A DNA stretch of 64,000 nt from [Flexibacter] sp. ATCC 35208 (lineage in GTDB: Bacteria; Bacteroidota; Bacteroidia; Chitinophagales; Chitinophagaceae), in the NCBI RefSeq assembly GCF_001975825.1, contig NZ_MTKN01000015.1, forward strand, positions 30,810 through 94,809, written 5' to 3'. Below, piece after piece: positions 55,424-64,000 of this stretch (position 1 is the stretch's first letter; each line of letters begins with the position of its first letter). The translations under genes and the position numbers were made by a program. The notes beneath the pieces are model-generated. The model had not been told where the DNA came from. It searched no databases and was given only the letters and a program-made list of their open reading frames with translations.

Positions 55424-55669
55424 TTATTTTTTGGAAGCCCGGCTGATTGCATTCCTGAATAGTAAAACATACATCGGGTTATCAAACAATTCAGACGCAT
55501 GCCCCATAATCACAAAATTGCTCTCCTTCGCCAGCTGATCCAGCCACACCTTTGCTCTTTTAGTGTAAGCAATATGATGCCCTCCATTTTCAGCCAGTGC
55601 AAGCACATGCAATCGCTGTGCCTGCACTGTACTGCCATAAATTAGAAGTATCATGATTGCTTTCATCAT
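55424..55669 (-). pseudogene. Truncated ThuA-like gene
   Basis: An 81-residue fragment: signal peptide (IMILLIYGSTVQAQ) and the ThuA start LALAENGGHHIAYTKRAKVW followed by LDQLAKESNF, as in secreted ThuA-like sugar-metabolism proteins of about 250-300 residues. From about residue 55 the sequence (FDNPMYVLLFRNAISRASKK) no longer fits and stops. The rest of the gene is missing, so this is a broken copy. It is 2 bases after the AsmA gene on the same strand. Confidence 0.6.
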
Positions 55670-55671
55670 AG

Positions 55672-58600
55672 TTATGCTTTTTTCGCCTTCCCTAATCCAA
55701 CTTTAAACTTATCTGGCGTACCTGTCACTTTAATATTCATAAACCGGATCGTCTTGTTCTTATCTCTGTACTCAATCGCATCTTCCTGATCCGGATCTAC
55801 ATCTTCTTTTTTCCTGCCAAACAGCCCCTGCCATCCTGCACTCGTTACCACCTTCATGGGCACTCTCAGGTAATACTCCATGTTGAAATCCAATCCCTGT
55901 TTACCTGAAATCTCTATAAACCCAAGTGATGAGTTGATATTCATTTTAGGAATTTCCAGCACCCCATTCTTCAGGGTCAGCTTATTTTTCAACGTATCAA
56001 AGTTGATCTTGTTCAGGTTTTTGTCTTTAAAGTAACTCGCCATCGCCTGCATCGGGGAAAAGTTCACCAGACTCCCATTCCTGATATCCACATCCAGCGT
56101 AGCTTGTGAATCCTCTAACCTTGGTGTCAGATCCGGATGCATCAGTACACGGCACCTTACCTGTCCAAACAACCTTCCCTTTACATTCTTATTGATCACA
56201 TAGTCCTGACCAAAGTAATCCAGCTTCAACATCATCTTCTCAATGTTCACGTCATTGAAACGGATCCTGCTCCTGAACATAATTTTAGCCGGATCAGAAC
56301 CATCAAAGTGACCTCTCATTCCAATGGTGCCTTCAGCAATATTCATTCCCAGGGTATCGATATACATATGATGGTTACTCTGCATCCGCATCTTTGTCGT
56401 AAAGTCCTTTATCCACAGATGATGGTACTTTACTTTTCCTACTTCCGCATTCACGGTTATATCTGTAAACGGTACATTGAAAATGTTGAACGCACTCTTA
56501 TGAATAGAATCTGTGACCGTATTTCTCACGGTTGTAGGCGCTACCAGCGGTTTGTCTTCTTCCTCTTCCACTCCTGAGAATTTATAATTCGTGAGCTGAT
56601 CCACATCCAGTTTTTCAGATTTGAATGTGAAGAAATTCGGCTTCTTCCGCTGTGTGGTATCAGTTCCTAAAAATAGCCGGCCACTTATATCAAAGTCACT
56701 GTTACCAATTTTTCCTGTCAGCGTGTCTACACGTACAAAGCGGTTATTACCATACATGATGGTACCATTGATCTTTTCCAGTACGATCGGATGTACTTTC
56801 AATGATCCGGATATATTCGCAATATGCAGTTTCGCAAATTTGAAGACAGAATCATACTTCATATCACACTTGGCACGGAGCCAGATATTACTGGCTACCT
56901 CTTGCTGATAATCTTTTGGTACATAGTTTTTGCTGATCCTTCCCAGCAGGTCATTCATGGCCAGGTGTTGTGATTTCAGGTCAAATGCAATCTGTGTTTT
57001 TCCTCTCTTTACCTTATCAAACCACAACTGGTAGTTAATCACTCTCGCACTCAGCTTCAGATCCGTACTATCAATCAGACCACCGAAGTTACGCATCAGC
57101 AATGCAGTATCATTGATCGCCACTTCTGTACCAAAATCATGAAATGCATGTGGATAGTATTTAAAGGAGGCATTCAGTTTTTCCATCCTGAAAGTACCTT
57201 TTGGCAAGGGGGCAGGATGCAGCAACTGGTTCACAGATGTTTCGAGAGACAAGGTGATGTTAAACCCATTGATCTCCTCTTTTGCTTTTCTTGCTTTGGC
57301 AGAATCAAAGGCCAGCACATCGCTCATCAATATCTTATTACTATGTACATTCAGCGTCACCTTTACTGGTTGCTGGTGTTTGTGAAACACTGCTGGCAGG
57401 TCGCTTAGTGAACCACTCAGCATGATATCAGAATGGCCTACGCGCAGCGCCAGACTATCCAGCGTTACCATGCCATTCTTCATGTTCGCATGCAGGTTCA
57501 TATTGCGCACCATATGCGGATAATTCGGAATCCGGAAGGTCAGGTTGCTCACCGTCAGTTCACTCTGTATTCCTTCTTTCAGTTTACCGAGCGAAGCTTC
57601 CGGCAGTTGCATATCCACCAGTTCCTTAAAGTTCATGTTCAGACTGATGTGGCCTGTTACCTTCTGCAGGTCTTTGATACCCAGGAAAGCACCGATGAAT
57701 TCCAGTTCCAGTTCTGAGTTCACCTGCATCACAATCTTTGGATCGGTGAAGTCGCGCATCACAAAGTTGCCTTTGAACACACCTTTGTCTGGCAATGCGC
57801 TCATATTCAGAATGTGCAGCTCAGAGGTTTTGAGCGAATGCTCAGCACCATTGGTATAATATCCTTTAAAGCTCAGACTGTCTACTTTCTTGTTCGCATC
57901 CGGGTTCAGGAAGTAAGCATTTTCACAACCGAAGTTGACAGAGATGAGTGGCATTTTGCCATCACCCAGTTTTCCCTTTATGACGCCTTTGAAAGAGATC
58001 CGGCCGTCGTATTCAAATTGTTTCAATTGCTCCGTCACACTCGCAGGTGCGAAAGATAATAACAGGTTGATATCCGGCTTGTCTCCTTCCAGTGTCACAT
58101 CAACCAGATTACCCTGAGACATATTCAGGGAACCTGTCACACTAAATCTTGCCTGTTCCAGTTTCAGTTTGCCCACGGGCAGGTTTAGTAACTGCTTTTT
58201 GCTATCATAACTGAGTTGCAGATCTGTCTCAATATTTTTATGGCGAAACAGCACAGTGTCAGACGGGGTGATATAATCAATGACCTGCTTACCTTCCATC
58301 GATGCGTTGATCAGATCCCCATCCATTTTGAACGAGGTCTTGATCTTGTCGATATGTGTAGCCACATGCGATCCCATCACCTTGTCGGTATACGAGATAT
58401 CCAGGTCTCTCAGAATGATCTTCTTGATATCCAGCTGCATAGGCGCCGAATCACCAGAAGTAGTAATAGCCGAATCCGACTGAATACGGTTGGCTTCCAC
58501 GATATCGATCTTTCCATTCTGCTCTTTAACCAGGTGCAGGTAACCATTTTTCACTACCAGTACCTTTACATTGTATTGCTGGCGGATGATGTCTGGCAGA

Positions 58601-58896
58601 CTAAATCCAACAAACAATTTTTCTACCTGGTACAATGGTTTGCCAGTATGCTGTTTGTTAGCATAAAATGTTACATTCTTCAGTCCAATCGATACGTACG
58701 GAAAGTTTTCAAATGGGGCGATATTACTGCCACCCACAACGAGATCACCGGGCAGCTGCTTATTCAGCTCCCTGAGTGCCATTTGTGTCAGTCGTTCCTG
58801 CTGCGTGTACAGAATAAGAGAGGCGATCCCTAATAATGCCAGCATAGAACCCAATACGATATATAGGATACGAAAAATGCGTTTCCGTGTCTTCAT
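55672..58896 (-). CDS. AsmA family protein
   Basis: A 1074-residue protein with one N-terminal membrane helix (ILYIVLGSMLALLGIASLI) and a long periplasmic part with AsmA features: QLPGDLVVGGSNIAPFENFP at the N terminus, and repeated beta-rich segments in the middle and end (FDISGRLFLGTDT, GFIEISGKQGLDFNMEYYLRV). AsmA-like proteins are large bridge-like proteins thought to carry phospholipids between membranes. Its location near the sphingolipid operon is suggestive but the genes are not co-transcribed (other genes intervene). Confidence 0.8.
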   Translation of the reverse strand: MKTRKRIFRILYIVLGSMLALLGIASLILYTQQERLTQMALRELNKQLPGDLVVGGSNIAPFENFPYVSIGLKNVTFYANKQHTGKPLYQVEKLFVGFSLPDIIRQQYNVKVLVVKNGYLHLVKEQNGKIDIVEANRIQSDSAITTSGDSAPMQLDIKKIILRDLDISYTDKVMGSHVATHIDKIKTSFKMDGDLINASMEGKQVIDYITPSDTVLFRHKNIETDLQLSYDSKKQLLNLPVGKLKLEQARFSVTGSLNMSQGNLVDVTLEGDKPDINLLLSFAPASVTEQLKQFEYDGRISFKGVIKGKLGDGKMPLISVNFGCENAYFLNPDANKKVDSLSFKGYYTNGAEHSLKTSELHILNMSALPDKGVFKGNFVMRDFTDPKIVMQVNSELELEFIGAFLGIKDLQKVTGHISLNMNFKELVDMQLPEASLGKLKEGIQSELTVSNLTFRIPNYPHMVRNMNLHANMKNGMVTLDSLALRVGHSDIMLSGSLSDLPAVFHKHQQPVKVTLNVHSNKILMSDVLAFDSAKARKAKEEINGFNITLSLETSVNQLLHPAPLPKGTFRMEKLNASFKYYPHAFHDFGTEVAINDTALLMRNFGGLIDSTDLKLSARVINYQLWFDKVKRGKTQIAFDLKSQHLAMNDLLGRISKNYVPKDYQQEVASNIWLRAKCDMKYDSVFKFAKLHIANISGSLKVHPIVLEKINGTIMYGNNRFVRVDTLTGKIGNSDFDISGRLFLGTDTTQRKKPNFFTFKSEKLDVDQLTNYKFSGVEEEEDKPLVAPTTVRNTVTDSIHKSAFNIFNVPFTDITVNAEVGKVKYHHLWIKDFTTKMRMQSNHHMYIDTLGMNIAEGTIGMRGHFDGSDPAKIMFRSRIRFNDVNIEKMMLKLDYFGQDYVINKNVKGRLFGQVRCRVLMHPDLTPRLEDSQATLDVDIRNGSLVNFSPMQAMASYFKDKNLNKINFDTLKNKLTLKNGVLEIPKMNINSSLGFIEISGKQGLDFNMEYYLRVPMKVVTSAGWQGLFGRKKEDVDPDQEDAIEYRDKNKTIRFMNIKVTGTPDKFKVGLGKAKKA

Positions 58897-59083
58897 GCTT
58901 CTTTAATGATGTGTAAGTTGAGACTTATATAATTATGCAAAATTAACCAGAACCCTATAAAATAAAAATATTTTATATGTATATAAGATGCTACCCGGCT
59001 CCGTTTTCTCTCATTAATTACCGAATCGGTAAAAAGTACCATAATACCCCCTTATTTCACCATCACATACTCATAAAATCCGG

Positions 59084-59091
59084 TAATTTTG
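59084..59091 (+). promoter_or_regulatory. -7 element of the AraC regulator gene
   Basis: TAATTTTG, an exact TAnnTTTG match, lies 22 bases before the ATG at 59114. No obvious TTG at the expected distance upstream. Confidence 0.5.
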
Positions 59092-59113
59092 TACAATTAA
59101 TAACAACAGCACA

Positions 59114-59998
59114 ATGGCGCGCGCTACAATACCGGTTTACGACGTCTGTACCATCGACAAAAACGGGCAACCGTTGCACCTTATGGTAGAAGACTTTGCC
59201 GGTTACCTCGACAAACACTACCAGGCAAGGCATCATCCCCACAGGCACGCCTTCTATCACCTGGTGATGTTCACAAAAGGTAGCGGATCCCACACCATCG
59301 ACTTTGTCAAATTCGATGTTCATCCCTTCCAGATCTACTTCATGGCTCCAGGACAGGTACACAGCTGGGACTTTACAAGCCGTACCGACGGGTATATTAT
59401 ACATTTCGCCGCCGACTTCTTCCGCTCCTTCCTGCTCAATCCAAACTACCTGGACCAGTTCAGCTTTTTCAGTGGCAACAGTCAGCAATCCGTTTGCCAG
59501 TTGCCGGGTTACATTCACCCTGAAGTGACCGAACTGTTCGAAAAACTGCTGCGGGAAGCGAATCAGCATCCTCAACTCAATATGGACATGATCTGCCTGC
59601 GGCTGTTGGAGCTCTTTATTACAGTAGAGCGACATACCACCAGAGGGGGAACCACAGCCCTGACAGTACACACTTCCATACAGCTCCGCAACTTCCAACA
59701 GCTGATCAATCAGTACTTCCGTACTAAAAGACTGCCAAAAGATTATGCCGCTATGTTGTACATAACGCCTAACCATCTCAATGCATTGTGCAGAGAATTG
59801 TTGGGTAAAACAGCCGGCGATGTCATTCGCGACAGGATCCTCCTGGAAGCTAAACGCCTGCTAACCAATGCAGACTTGAGTATACTGGAAATCGCGTACG
59901 ATCTCAACTTTAAAGACAACTCTTACTTCACCCGTTTCTTTAGAAATTACGAAGGAATCACTCCCGAAGAATTCAGAAAGAAATACATTACTCAATAA
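59114..59998 (+). CDS. AraC family transcriptional regulator
   Basis: A 294-residue regulator: an N-terminal cupin-type sensor (about 40-130, HHPHRHAFYHLVMFTKGSGS) and a C-terminal pair of helix-turn-helices (about 190-290) with LPKDYAAMLYITPNHLNALC and the AraC signature SILEIAYDLNFKDNSYFTRF plus FRNYEGITPEEFRKKY. Such proteins sense a small molecule, often a sugar. It is followed after one base by a DUF983 gene (TAATATG), so the two are co-transcribed. Target genes are not visible. Confidence 0.88.
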   Translation: MARATIPVYDVCTIDKNGQPLHLMVEDFAGYLDKHYQARHHPHRHAFYHLVMFTKGSGSHTIDFVKFDVHPFQIYFMAPGQVHSWDFTSRTDGYIIHFAADFFRSFLLNPNYLDQFSFFSGNSQQSVCQLPGYIHPEVTELFEKLLREANQHPQLNMDMICLRLLELFITVERHTTRGGTTALTVHTSIQLRNFQQLINQYFRTKRLPKDYAAMLYITPNHLNALCRELLGKTAGDVIRDRILLEAKRLLTNADLSILEIAYDLNFKDNSYFTRFFRNYEGITPEEFRKKYITQ

Positions 59999-59999
59999 T

Positions 60000-60425
60000 A
60001 TGTGTGCAGAAAAAATCGAAAAACGGCCTAATTTATTCCTTAGCATCTGGAAAAACAGGTGCCCAGCCTGCCGTAAAGGAAAGCTCTTTAAGACGGATAA
60101 TGCATATGATCTGAAGCACTTTACAGAAATGAACGAAAGATGTCCGGTGTGTGGAGAAGATCTGCAAAGGGAAATCGGGTTCTATTTTGGTACCGGTTAT
60201 GTAAGTTATGCACTCACCGTAGCGATCAGTGTAGCAACCTTTGTAGCCTGGTGGGTACTCCTTGGTTTTTCTCTCTATGATAACAGAATTTTCTGGTGGA
60301 TAGGTGTGAATGCGGTGTTACTGATCCTTTTGCAGCCACCTATCATGCGCATATCCAGAACCATCTGGCTGGCATTCTTTGTCGGGTATAATCCTGAAAT
60401 AAAAACAGGACACTATCACCACTAA
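60000..60425 (+). CDS. DUF983 zinc-ribbon membrane protein
   Basis: A 141-residue protein. A zinc ribbon (RCPACRKGKLFK and RCPVCGEDL, two CPxC pairs) is followed by two hydrophobic segments (YALTVAISVATFVAWWVLLG and WWIGVNAVLLILLQPPIM). DUF983 is widespread in Bacteroidota and has no established function; in some Proteobacteria members lie near cytochrome oxidase genes. It starts one base after the AraC gene stop. Confidence 0.8.
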   Translation: MCAEKIEKRPNLFLSIWKNRCPACRKGKLFKTDNAYDLKHFTEMNERCPVCGEDLQREIGFYFGTGYVSYALTVAISVATFVAWWVLLGFSLYDNRIFWWIGVNAVLLILLQPPIMRISRTIWLAFFVGYNPEIKTGHYHH

Positions 60426-60489
60426 CGTGGTTTAGGTCCTTAGGTCAGCGCAGAATATTGAAATTTAAAATGGTTGTGGGAACAATAAT

Positions 60490-60666
60490 TTAAAGAGATG
60501 ATCGTTTTTGATTAAATACAGGCAGCGGGTGTACGAATCCCGCTGCCTTGTCATCTCTGGGGGTTTGTTCAATAAAATCTATGGCCTCGTGAATATTTTT
60601 GATTAGTATATCGTCATTGTTGTAGCCTTTCGGCATATTTTCGCTTTCACATTTCCCTTTCGACAT
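60490..60666 (-). CDS. Possible 58-residue small protein
   Basis: ATG at 60666 opens 58 codons to TAA at 60490. The product is hydrophilic (MSKGKCESENMPKGYNND, then ILIKNIHEAIDFIEQTPRDD) with one predicted helix. It fills an otherwise empty 380-base gap and its codons resemble the neighbours, but it contains the 9-bp hairpin GGCAGCGGG / CCCGCTGCC (60521-60547), which could instead be a terminator for the DUF983 gene. Not recognised. Confidence 0.4.
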   Translation of the reverse strand: MSKGKCESENMPKGYNNDDILIKNIHEAIDFIEQTPRDDKAAGFVHPLPVFNQKRSSL

Positions 60667-60807
60667 CACAAAAGTACAGCCTGTTCTCCCTGAAAAAAAT
60701 CCCGGAAAACAGGGGTTTTCTTAGCTGATCATATTAAAAACAATCTAAATCCAATAATCTCAACCAATTAGCTATATTTATAAAATATTTTATATATTTC
60801 CATCCGG

Positions 60808-62853
60808 ATGGGAACATTATTTACTTACAAGCGGGTACTAAGCATACTCATAATCATGCTGTTAATAGCTAACAGCGTATTTATCACCAGCTGCTCCAGG
60901 TCCAAACCGACCTACCTGGATAGCCTTCAGAATGCCATTCGTCGGGTACCTGACGAAGCAGCAAGGGTGGAATTATTCCTCCGGCTTGCAAAAAAATTGC
61001 AAACCACCGACAGCGCTTTAGCCTTCTCTTACATACAACAGGCACTTAAACTGGAAGAAAAACGGGACAACAAGCTCGGCATCGCCAGTGCTCATCTGGC
61101 CCTGGGTGAATGGTACCGCACGTACCACGACCCTCAGGAAGCAGAAAAGTACCTGATCCTGGCCAAAGAGGCCCTCAAAAAGGACACTGCCAGGGAAAGC
61201 CGCAAGCTCATGGCCATGACACGGATTAATCTCGCCATGGTCATGGGCGACAAAGGCTACACCCAGCTACAGGTAGAAGAATACCTGAAAGCCATCCCCG
61301 TACTTGAACAGCTTAATGAGCCCAAAATACTGGGTGGCACCTATCAGAGCCTGGGTGATATCTTCTTTAATAAGGCCCAATACAAAACCGCCACTACTTA
61401 TTATAATAAGAGCCTGGATACCTACGCCGATTCAGCAGCGTTCACGGAAGATATCATCAGCCGTCACCTGAACCTGTCCAGCTGTATGTTTTACCTGGAT
61501 AGCCTTTCACAGATGCAGCAACACCTCGCTGACGCCAAGAAGAAACTGGATTCCATGCCCGGTGACTCTTCCAACCTGTGGGCTTCCTGGTTTGACTACC
61601 AGGGGCAACTGGATCAGAAGCACCAGATGTATGTACATGCTACTATGATGTTCAACAGCGGATTGTCCATCGCCCGTCGCTATCAGGACAATACTACGAT
61701 CTGTCAGAACCTCTATTCCCTGGCCAAATTGTATAACCGCCTGGGCCAGTATGATATCGCCATGTCATTCATGAATGAGTATACCACACTGGCGTCTTCC
61801 CTCAGGGATTACCCTCTGCACATGCCGGCGCTGGACCTCATGGCCGATATTGCTTACAAACAAAGTAATTCAGATCAGGGCTATCGTTTCCTGAGACAAT
61901 ATATTACCCTTTCCGATAGTATGCAGGAGCAGGAAGTCACTGCCAAACTGCATGAACTGGAAACCCAGTTCCAGACTTCTGAAAAGGAACGACGCATATT
62001 GCAACTGCAACATGAAAACGAAAGACAGGAATTCGCCCTGCAAAAAAACAGGTTGTTGATTTCCCTGATGATCGTGATTATGATTTCGTTATTAGTCGTT
62101 GCAGGTTTGAGTTATCTGTTCTACCGAAATGGCCGCAAACTCCTCACACAACAGGAGCAACTGCACCAGTTCGAAGTAGACCGCATCCGCCAGGAACACC
62201 ACATTTCCCTTTTGAGCGCCATGCTCGAAGGGCAGGAACAGGAACGTACCCGACTGGCCAGAGATCTGCACGATGGATTGGGTGGGTTATTATCTGGTAT
62301 CAAACTTGAGCTATCTACCATCCCAACCATAGATGATGTTGAGATCAAGCATGACAAGGTAAACAACACACTACAACGACTGGACGGCGCCATGGACGAA
62401 TTGCGTCGCATAGCCCGTAGTATGATGCCTGAAATCCTGATTAAATATGGACTGGGTGAAGCAACCGTAGAATACTGCCGTGGTCTTAAAAAGACCGGAG
62501 TTAATAATATCGTCTGCCAGGTATACAACTTTCATACAGATAGTATGAAACATACCCGTCAGGTAGTACTGTACAGAATTATGCAGGAGCTGGTCAACAA
62601 TGCTATCAAGCATGCCGACGCCTCCCAGATCCTCGTACTCCTTCAGCAAACCGGCGATACCATCTTCCTCACAATAGAAGATGATGGTGCCGGCTTTGAC
62701 ACCACGCAGGGAAATAAACTGAAAGGCGCAGGCCTCGCCAATATCCAGGCCCGTGTAGACTTCCTCGGTGGAAAAATGGAAATTCAATCAGAAATAGGAA
62801 CAGGAACCACCATCACAATAGAATGTGCAACAAGCGAAAAAAATGATGCATGA
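60808..62853 (+). CDS. TPR-containing sensor histidine kinase (HisKA_3 / NarL-type)
   Basis: A 681-residue membrane-anchored sensor kinase. Signal/lipobox-like N terminus (LLIANSVFITSCSRS), TPRs at about 40-380 (ARVELFLRLAKKLQTTDSAL, AQYKTATTYYNKSLDTY), a membrane helix (about 417-437, ISLMIVIMISLLVVAGLSYL), coiled coil, then the kinase: dimerisation helix with phospho-acceptor H488 in LARDLHDGLGG and the ATPase with DDGAGFD and GAGLANIQARVDFLGG. Its end overlaps the response regulator gene by four bases (ATGA). Confidence 0.88.
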   Translation: MGTLFTYKRVLSILIIMLLIANSVFITSCSRSKPTYLDSLQNAIRRVPDEAARVELFLRLAKKLQTTDSALAFSYIQQALKLEEKRDNKLGIASAHLALGEWYRTYHDPQEAEKYLILAKEALKKDTARESRKLMAMTRINLAMVMGDKGYTQLQVEEYLKAIPVLEQLNEPKILGGTYQSLGDIFFNKAQYKTATTYYNKSLDTYADSAAFTEDIISRHLNLSSCMFYLDSLSQMQQHLADAKKKLDSMPGDSSNLWASWFDYQGQLDQKHQMYVHATMMFNSGLSIARRYQDNTTICQNLYSLAKLYNRLGQYDIAMSFMNEYTTLASSLRDYPLHMPALDLMADIAYKQSNSDQGYRFLRQYITLSDSMQEQEVTAKLHELETQFQTSEKERRILQLQHENERQEFALQKNRLLISLMIVIMISLLVVAGLSYLFYRNGRKLLTQQEQLHQFEVDRIRQEHHISLLSAMLEGQEQERTRLARDLHDGLGGLLSGIKLELSTIPTIDDVEIKHDKVNNTLQRLDGAMDELRRIARSMMPEILIKYGLGEATVEYCRGLKKTGVNNIVCQVYNFHTDSMKHTRQVVLYRIMQELVNNAIKHADASQILVLLQQTGDTIFLTIEDDGAGFDTTQGNKLKGAGLANIQARVDFLGGKMEIQSEIGTGTTITIECATSEKNDA

Positions 62854-63476
62854 TAAAGGTTATAGTTGTTGAAGACCACCCCATAATGGTGGAAGGACTG
62901 AAGAACATACTACGTTCTGACCTGACCATTGATGTGATCGGGGATTATGGCAATGGAAAAAGTGTACTACAGGCATTGGAAGAAAAGGAACACCCGGATG
63001 TCATTCTCATGGATGTAAACCTTCCGGATGTAAGTGGCATAAACCTAACCACTGAAATCAAAAAGAAATACGAGGATATCAAGATCATCGCCCTCAGCGT
63101 ACACGATGAGCAACCTGTGATTCACAGTATGCTACATAACGGCGCAAGTGGATATGTGTTAAAAAATGCGCTGGGTAATGAAATCATCAAAGCCATCAAT
63201 ACCGTGATGGATGGAGAAGAATACCTTTGTACAAGTACCCGCGAGGCACTGAAAAGTGCGGATCAGGACCTGCTCAAAGCCATCCCCCGTATCACCCGCC
63301 GTGAAAAGGAGATCCTTCAGCTCATAGGCAAGGGACTCACTACTATTCAGATAGCAGAACAATTATTTATCAGTACCCATACAGTAGAAAGCCATCGTAA
63401 GAACCTGATGGAAAAATTCGGTGTGAACAATACGACTTCCGTTGTAAAACTCGCTGCTGAATACAAACTATTGTAA
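62850..63476 (+). CDS. LuxR/NarL-type response regulator
   Basis: A 208-residue response regulator: receiver domain (about 1-120) with the acidic pair VVEDHP, phospho-acceptor D55 in VILMDVNLPD and the Lys-containing YVLKNAL; then a LuxR helix-turn-helix (about 145-205, REKEILQLIGKGLTTIQIAE and STHTVESHRKNLMEKF). It is paired with the TPR kinase upstream by a four-base overlap. Target genes are not known. Its 3' end overlaps the convergent Crp/Fnr gene by nine bases. Confidence 0.9.
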   Translation: MIKVIVVEDHPIMVEGLKNILRSDLTIDVIGDYGNGKSVLQALEEKEHPDVILMDVNLPDVSGINLTTEIKKKYEDIKIIALSVHDEQPVIHSMLHNGASGYVLKNALGNEIIKAINTVMDGEEYLCTSTREALKSADQDLLKAIPRITRREKEILQLIGKGLTTIQIAEQLFISTHTVESHRKNLMEKFGVNNTTSVVKLAAEYKLL

Positions 63477-64000
63477 CTGGGAATACACCTGCAGTTTCGC
63501 TGTATCTGTCACCGCTATGCTCTTGCCGGATACTGCGATGGCCTGCTCCTGTATCAGTTCACTCATCACCCTGAAAGCCGTTTCATAAGTGGTACCTGTA
63601 TAAGAAGCCAGATCCTGTCTGCTTAATATCAGGTCTATATTCCCCTCGGCATCCTGCCCAAATTTCTCCAATAATAATAACAGGGCATAGGCTACTCTTC
63701 CCTTCACCGGCATGTTCACCAGGTTCCGCATTTTCTGCTCTGACTCCTGTAGTTCTGCGGCATAGAAGAGCATCATAGCATACAGAAAATCATGGTTGAC
63801 CTTTAGCGTAGTCTGGAAAAAATCAATGGGGATAAAACAAACTTCCGCAGCTTCCAGTGCGGTAGCTGATACTGGGTAAAGTTGGGTTGTACCTACTCCC
63901 CTATGACCTACAATGTCTCCCTTGCGGGCAAAGCGGACTATCAATTCCTTCTCCTCTCCCCAGTGCTTATGCACTTTTACAGAACCACTATACAAAAAGT
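63468..64000 (-). CDS. Crp/Fnr family regulator, cut by the window edge
   Basis: The C-terminal 176 or so residues of a cAMP-receptor-like regulator: the cyclic-nucleotide-binding barrel part (ELIVRFARKGDIVGHRGVGT), the long dimerisation helix and a winged helix-turn-helix (ILSRQDLASYTGTTYETAFR). The frame is open to the window end, so the N terminus lies outside. The DNA-recognition helix is complete. It converges on the response regulator gene. Confidence 0.82.
   Translation of the reverse strand, partial: FLYSGSVKVHKHWGEEKELIVRFARKGDIVGHRGVGTTQLYPVSATALEAAEVCFIPIDFFQTTLKVNHDFLYAMMLFYAAELQESEQKMRNLVNMPVKGRVAYALLLLLEKFGQDAEGNIDLILSRQDLASYTGTTYETAFRVMSELIQEQAIAVSGKSIAVTDTAKLQVYSQLQ

Noticed and set aside
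60521..60547. tRNA T-arm-like sequence (GCGGG...CGAATCCCGC)
   Set aside because: The loop has nine bases instead of seven, the TTC is missing and no acceptor, D or anticodon arm precedes it.

Overview
The window looks like a piece of chromosome from a Bacteroidota bacterium of the Chitinophaga type. It has several TonB-dependent receptors, many lipoproteins with short KKD/KRQ/HKE tails after the lipobox cysteine, and promoters of the TTG-N19-TAnnTTTG class. Other pointers are DUF5689, DUF5686 and DUF983 proteins, AsmA, a serine palmitoyltransferase and moderate GC. This placement is inference from gene content; no rRNA, tRNA, phage, plasmid, intact IS element or CRISPR array was seen.

Layout. 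0-8.4 kb: a serine hydrolase, then a TonB receptor/DUF5689 lipoprotein pair diverging from two secreted nucleases (EEP type and NUC1 type); together they look like an extracellular nucleic-acid scavenging locus. 8.5-18.2 kb: SulP transporter, flavin reductase, SDR, glycosyltransferase, small unknown and acidic proteins, a VOC protein and an SF1 helicase. 18.4-24.3 kb: two unknown proteins (18492 and 23770) that share an upstream motif at the same distance from their starts. Between them lie a terminator, a decayed gene and a pnuC-nadR nicotinamide riboside operon fused by deletion to a truncated TonB receptor. 24.3-32.7 kb: a TonB receptor / beta-helix lipoprotein / histidine acid phosphatase (MINPP-like phytase) operon behind a TPR-LuxR regulator, then another serine hydrolase. 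32.8-41.9 kb: quinone-reductase-like SDR, sterol desaturase with an Asn/Arg/Gln-rich small protein, a second NUC1 nuclease, an 11-unit tandem array, a GH18-like lipoprotein with a tandemly repeated 3' end, a B12-type radical SAM protein with an unusual cysteine spacing, and a Clp-N/TPR protein.

41.8-52.9 kb is the centrepiece: ten genes on the minus strand that together encode an almost complete inositol-phosphoceramide pathway. They comprise serine palmitoyltransferase, bacterial ceramide synthase, CerR-like reductase, myo-inositol-phosphate synthase, PgpA-like phosphatase, GtrA membrane protein, DUF5686 outer-membrane protein, CDP-alcohol phosphotransferase fused to DUF4833, fatty-acid/sphingolipid hydroxylase and an AUR1-like PAP2 inositol-phosphorylceramide synthase. 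Sphingoid base, ceramide, inositol phosphate, phosphatidylinositol and the final head-group transfer can all be assigned.

52.9-64 kb: a repeat-rich intergenic region, a Gly/Asn-repeat secreted protein, a siderophore-type acetyltransferase, a truncated ThuA gene, a large AsmA protein, an AraC regulator with a DUF983 protein, a TPR histidine kinase with its LuxR response regulator, and a Crp/Fnr regulator cut by the window end.

A recurring theme is tandem duplication at or just beyond the 3' ends of genes (16.1, 36.4 and 38.1 kb) and a non-coding module present at both 18.28 and 37.05 kb.
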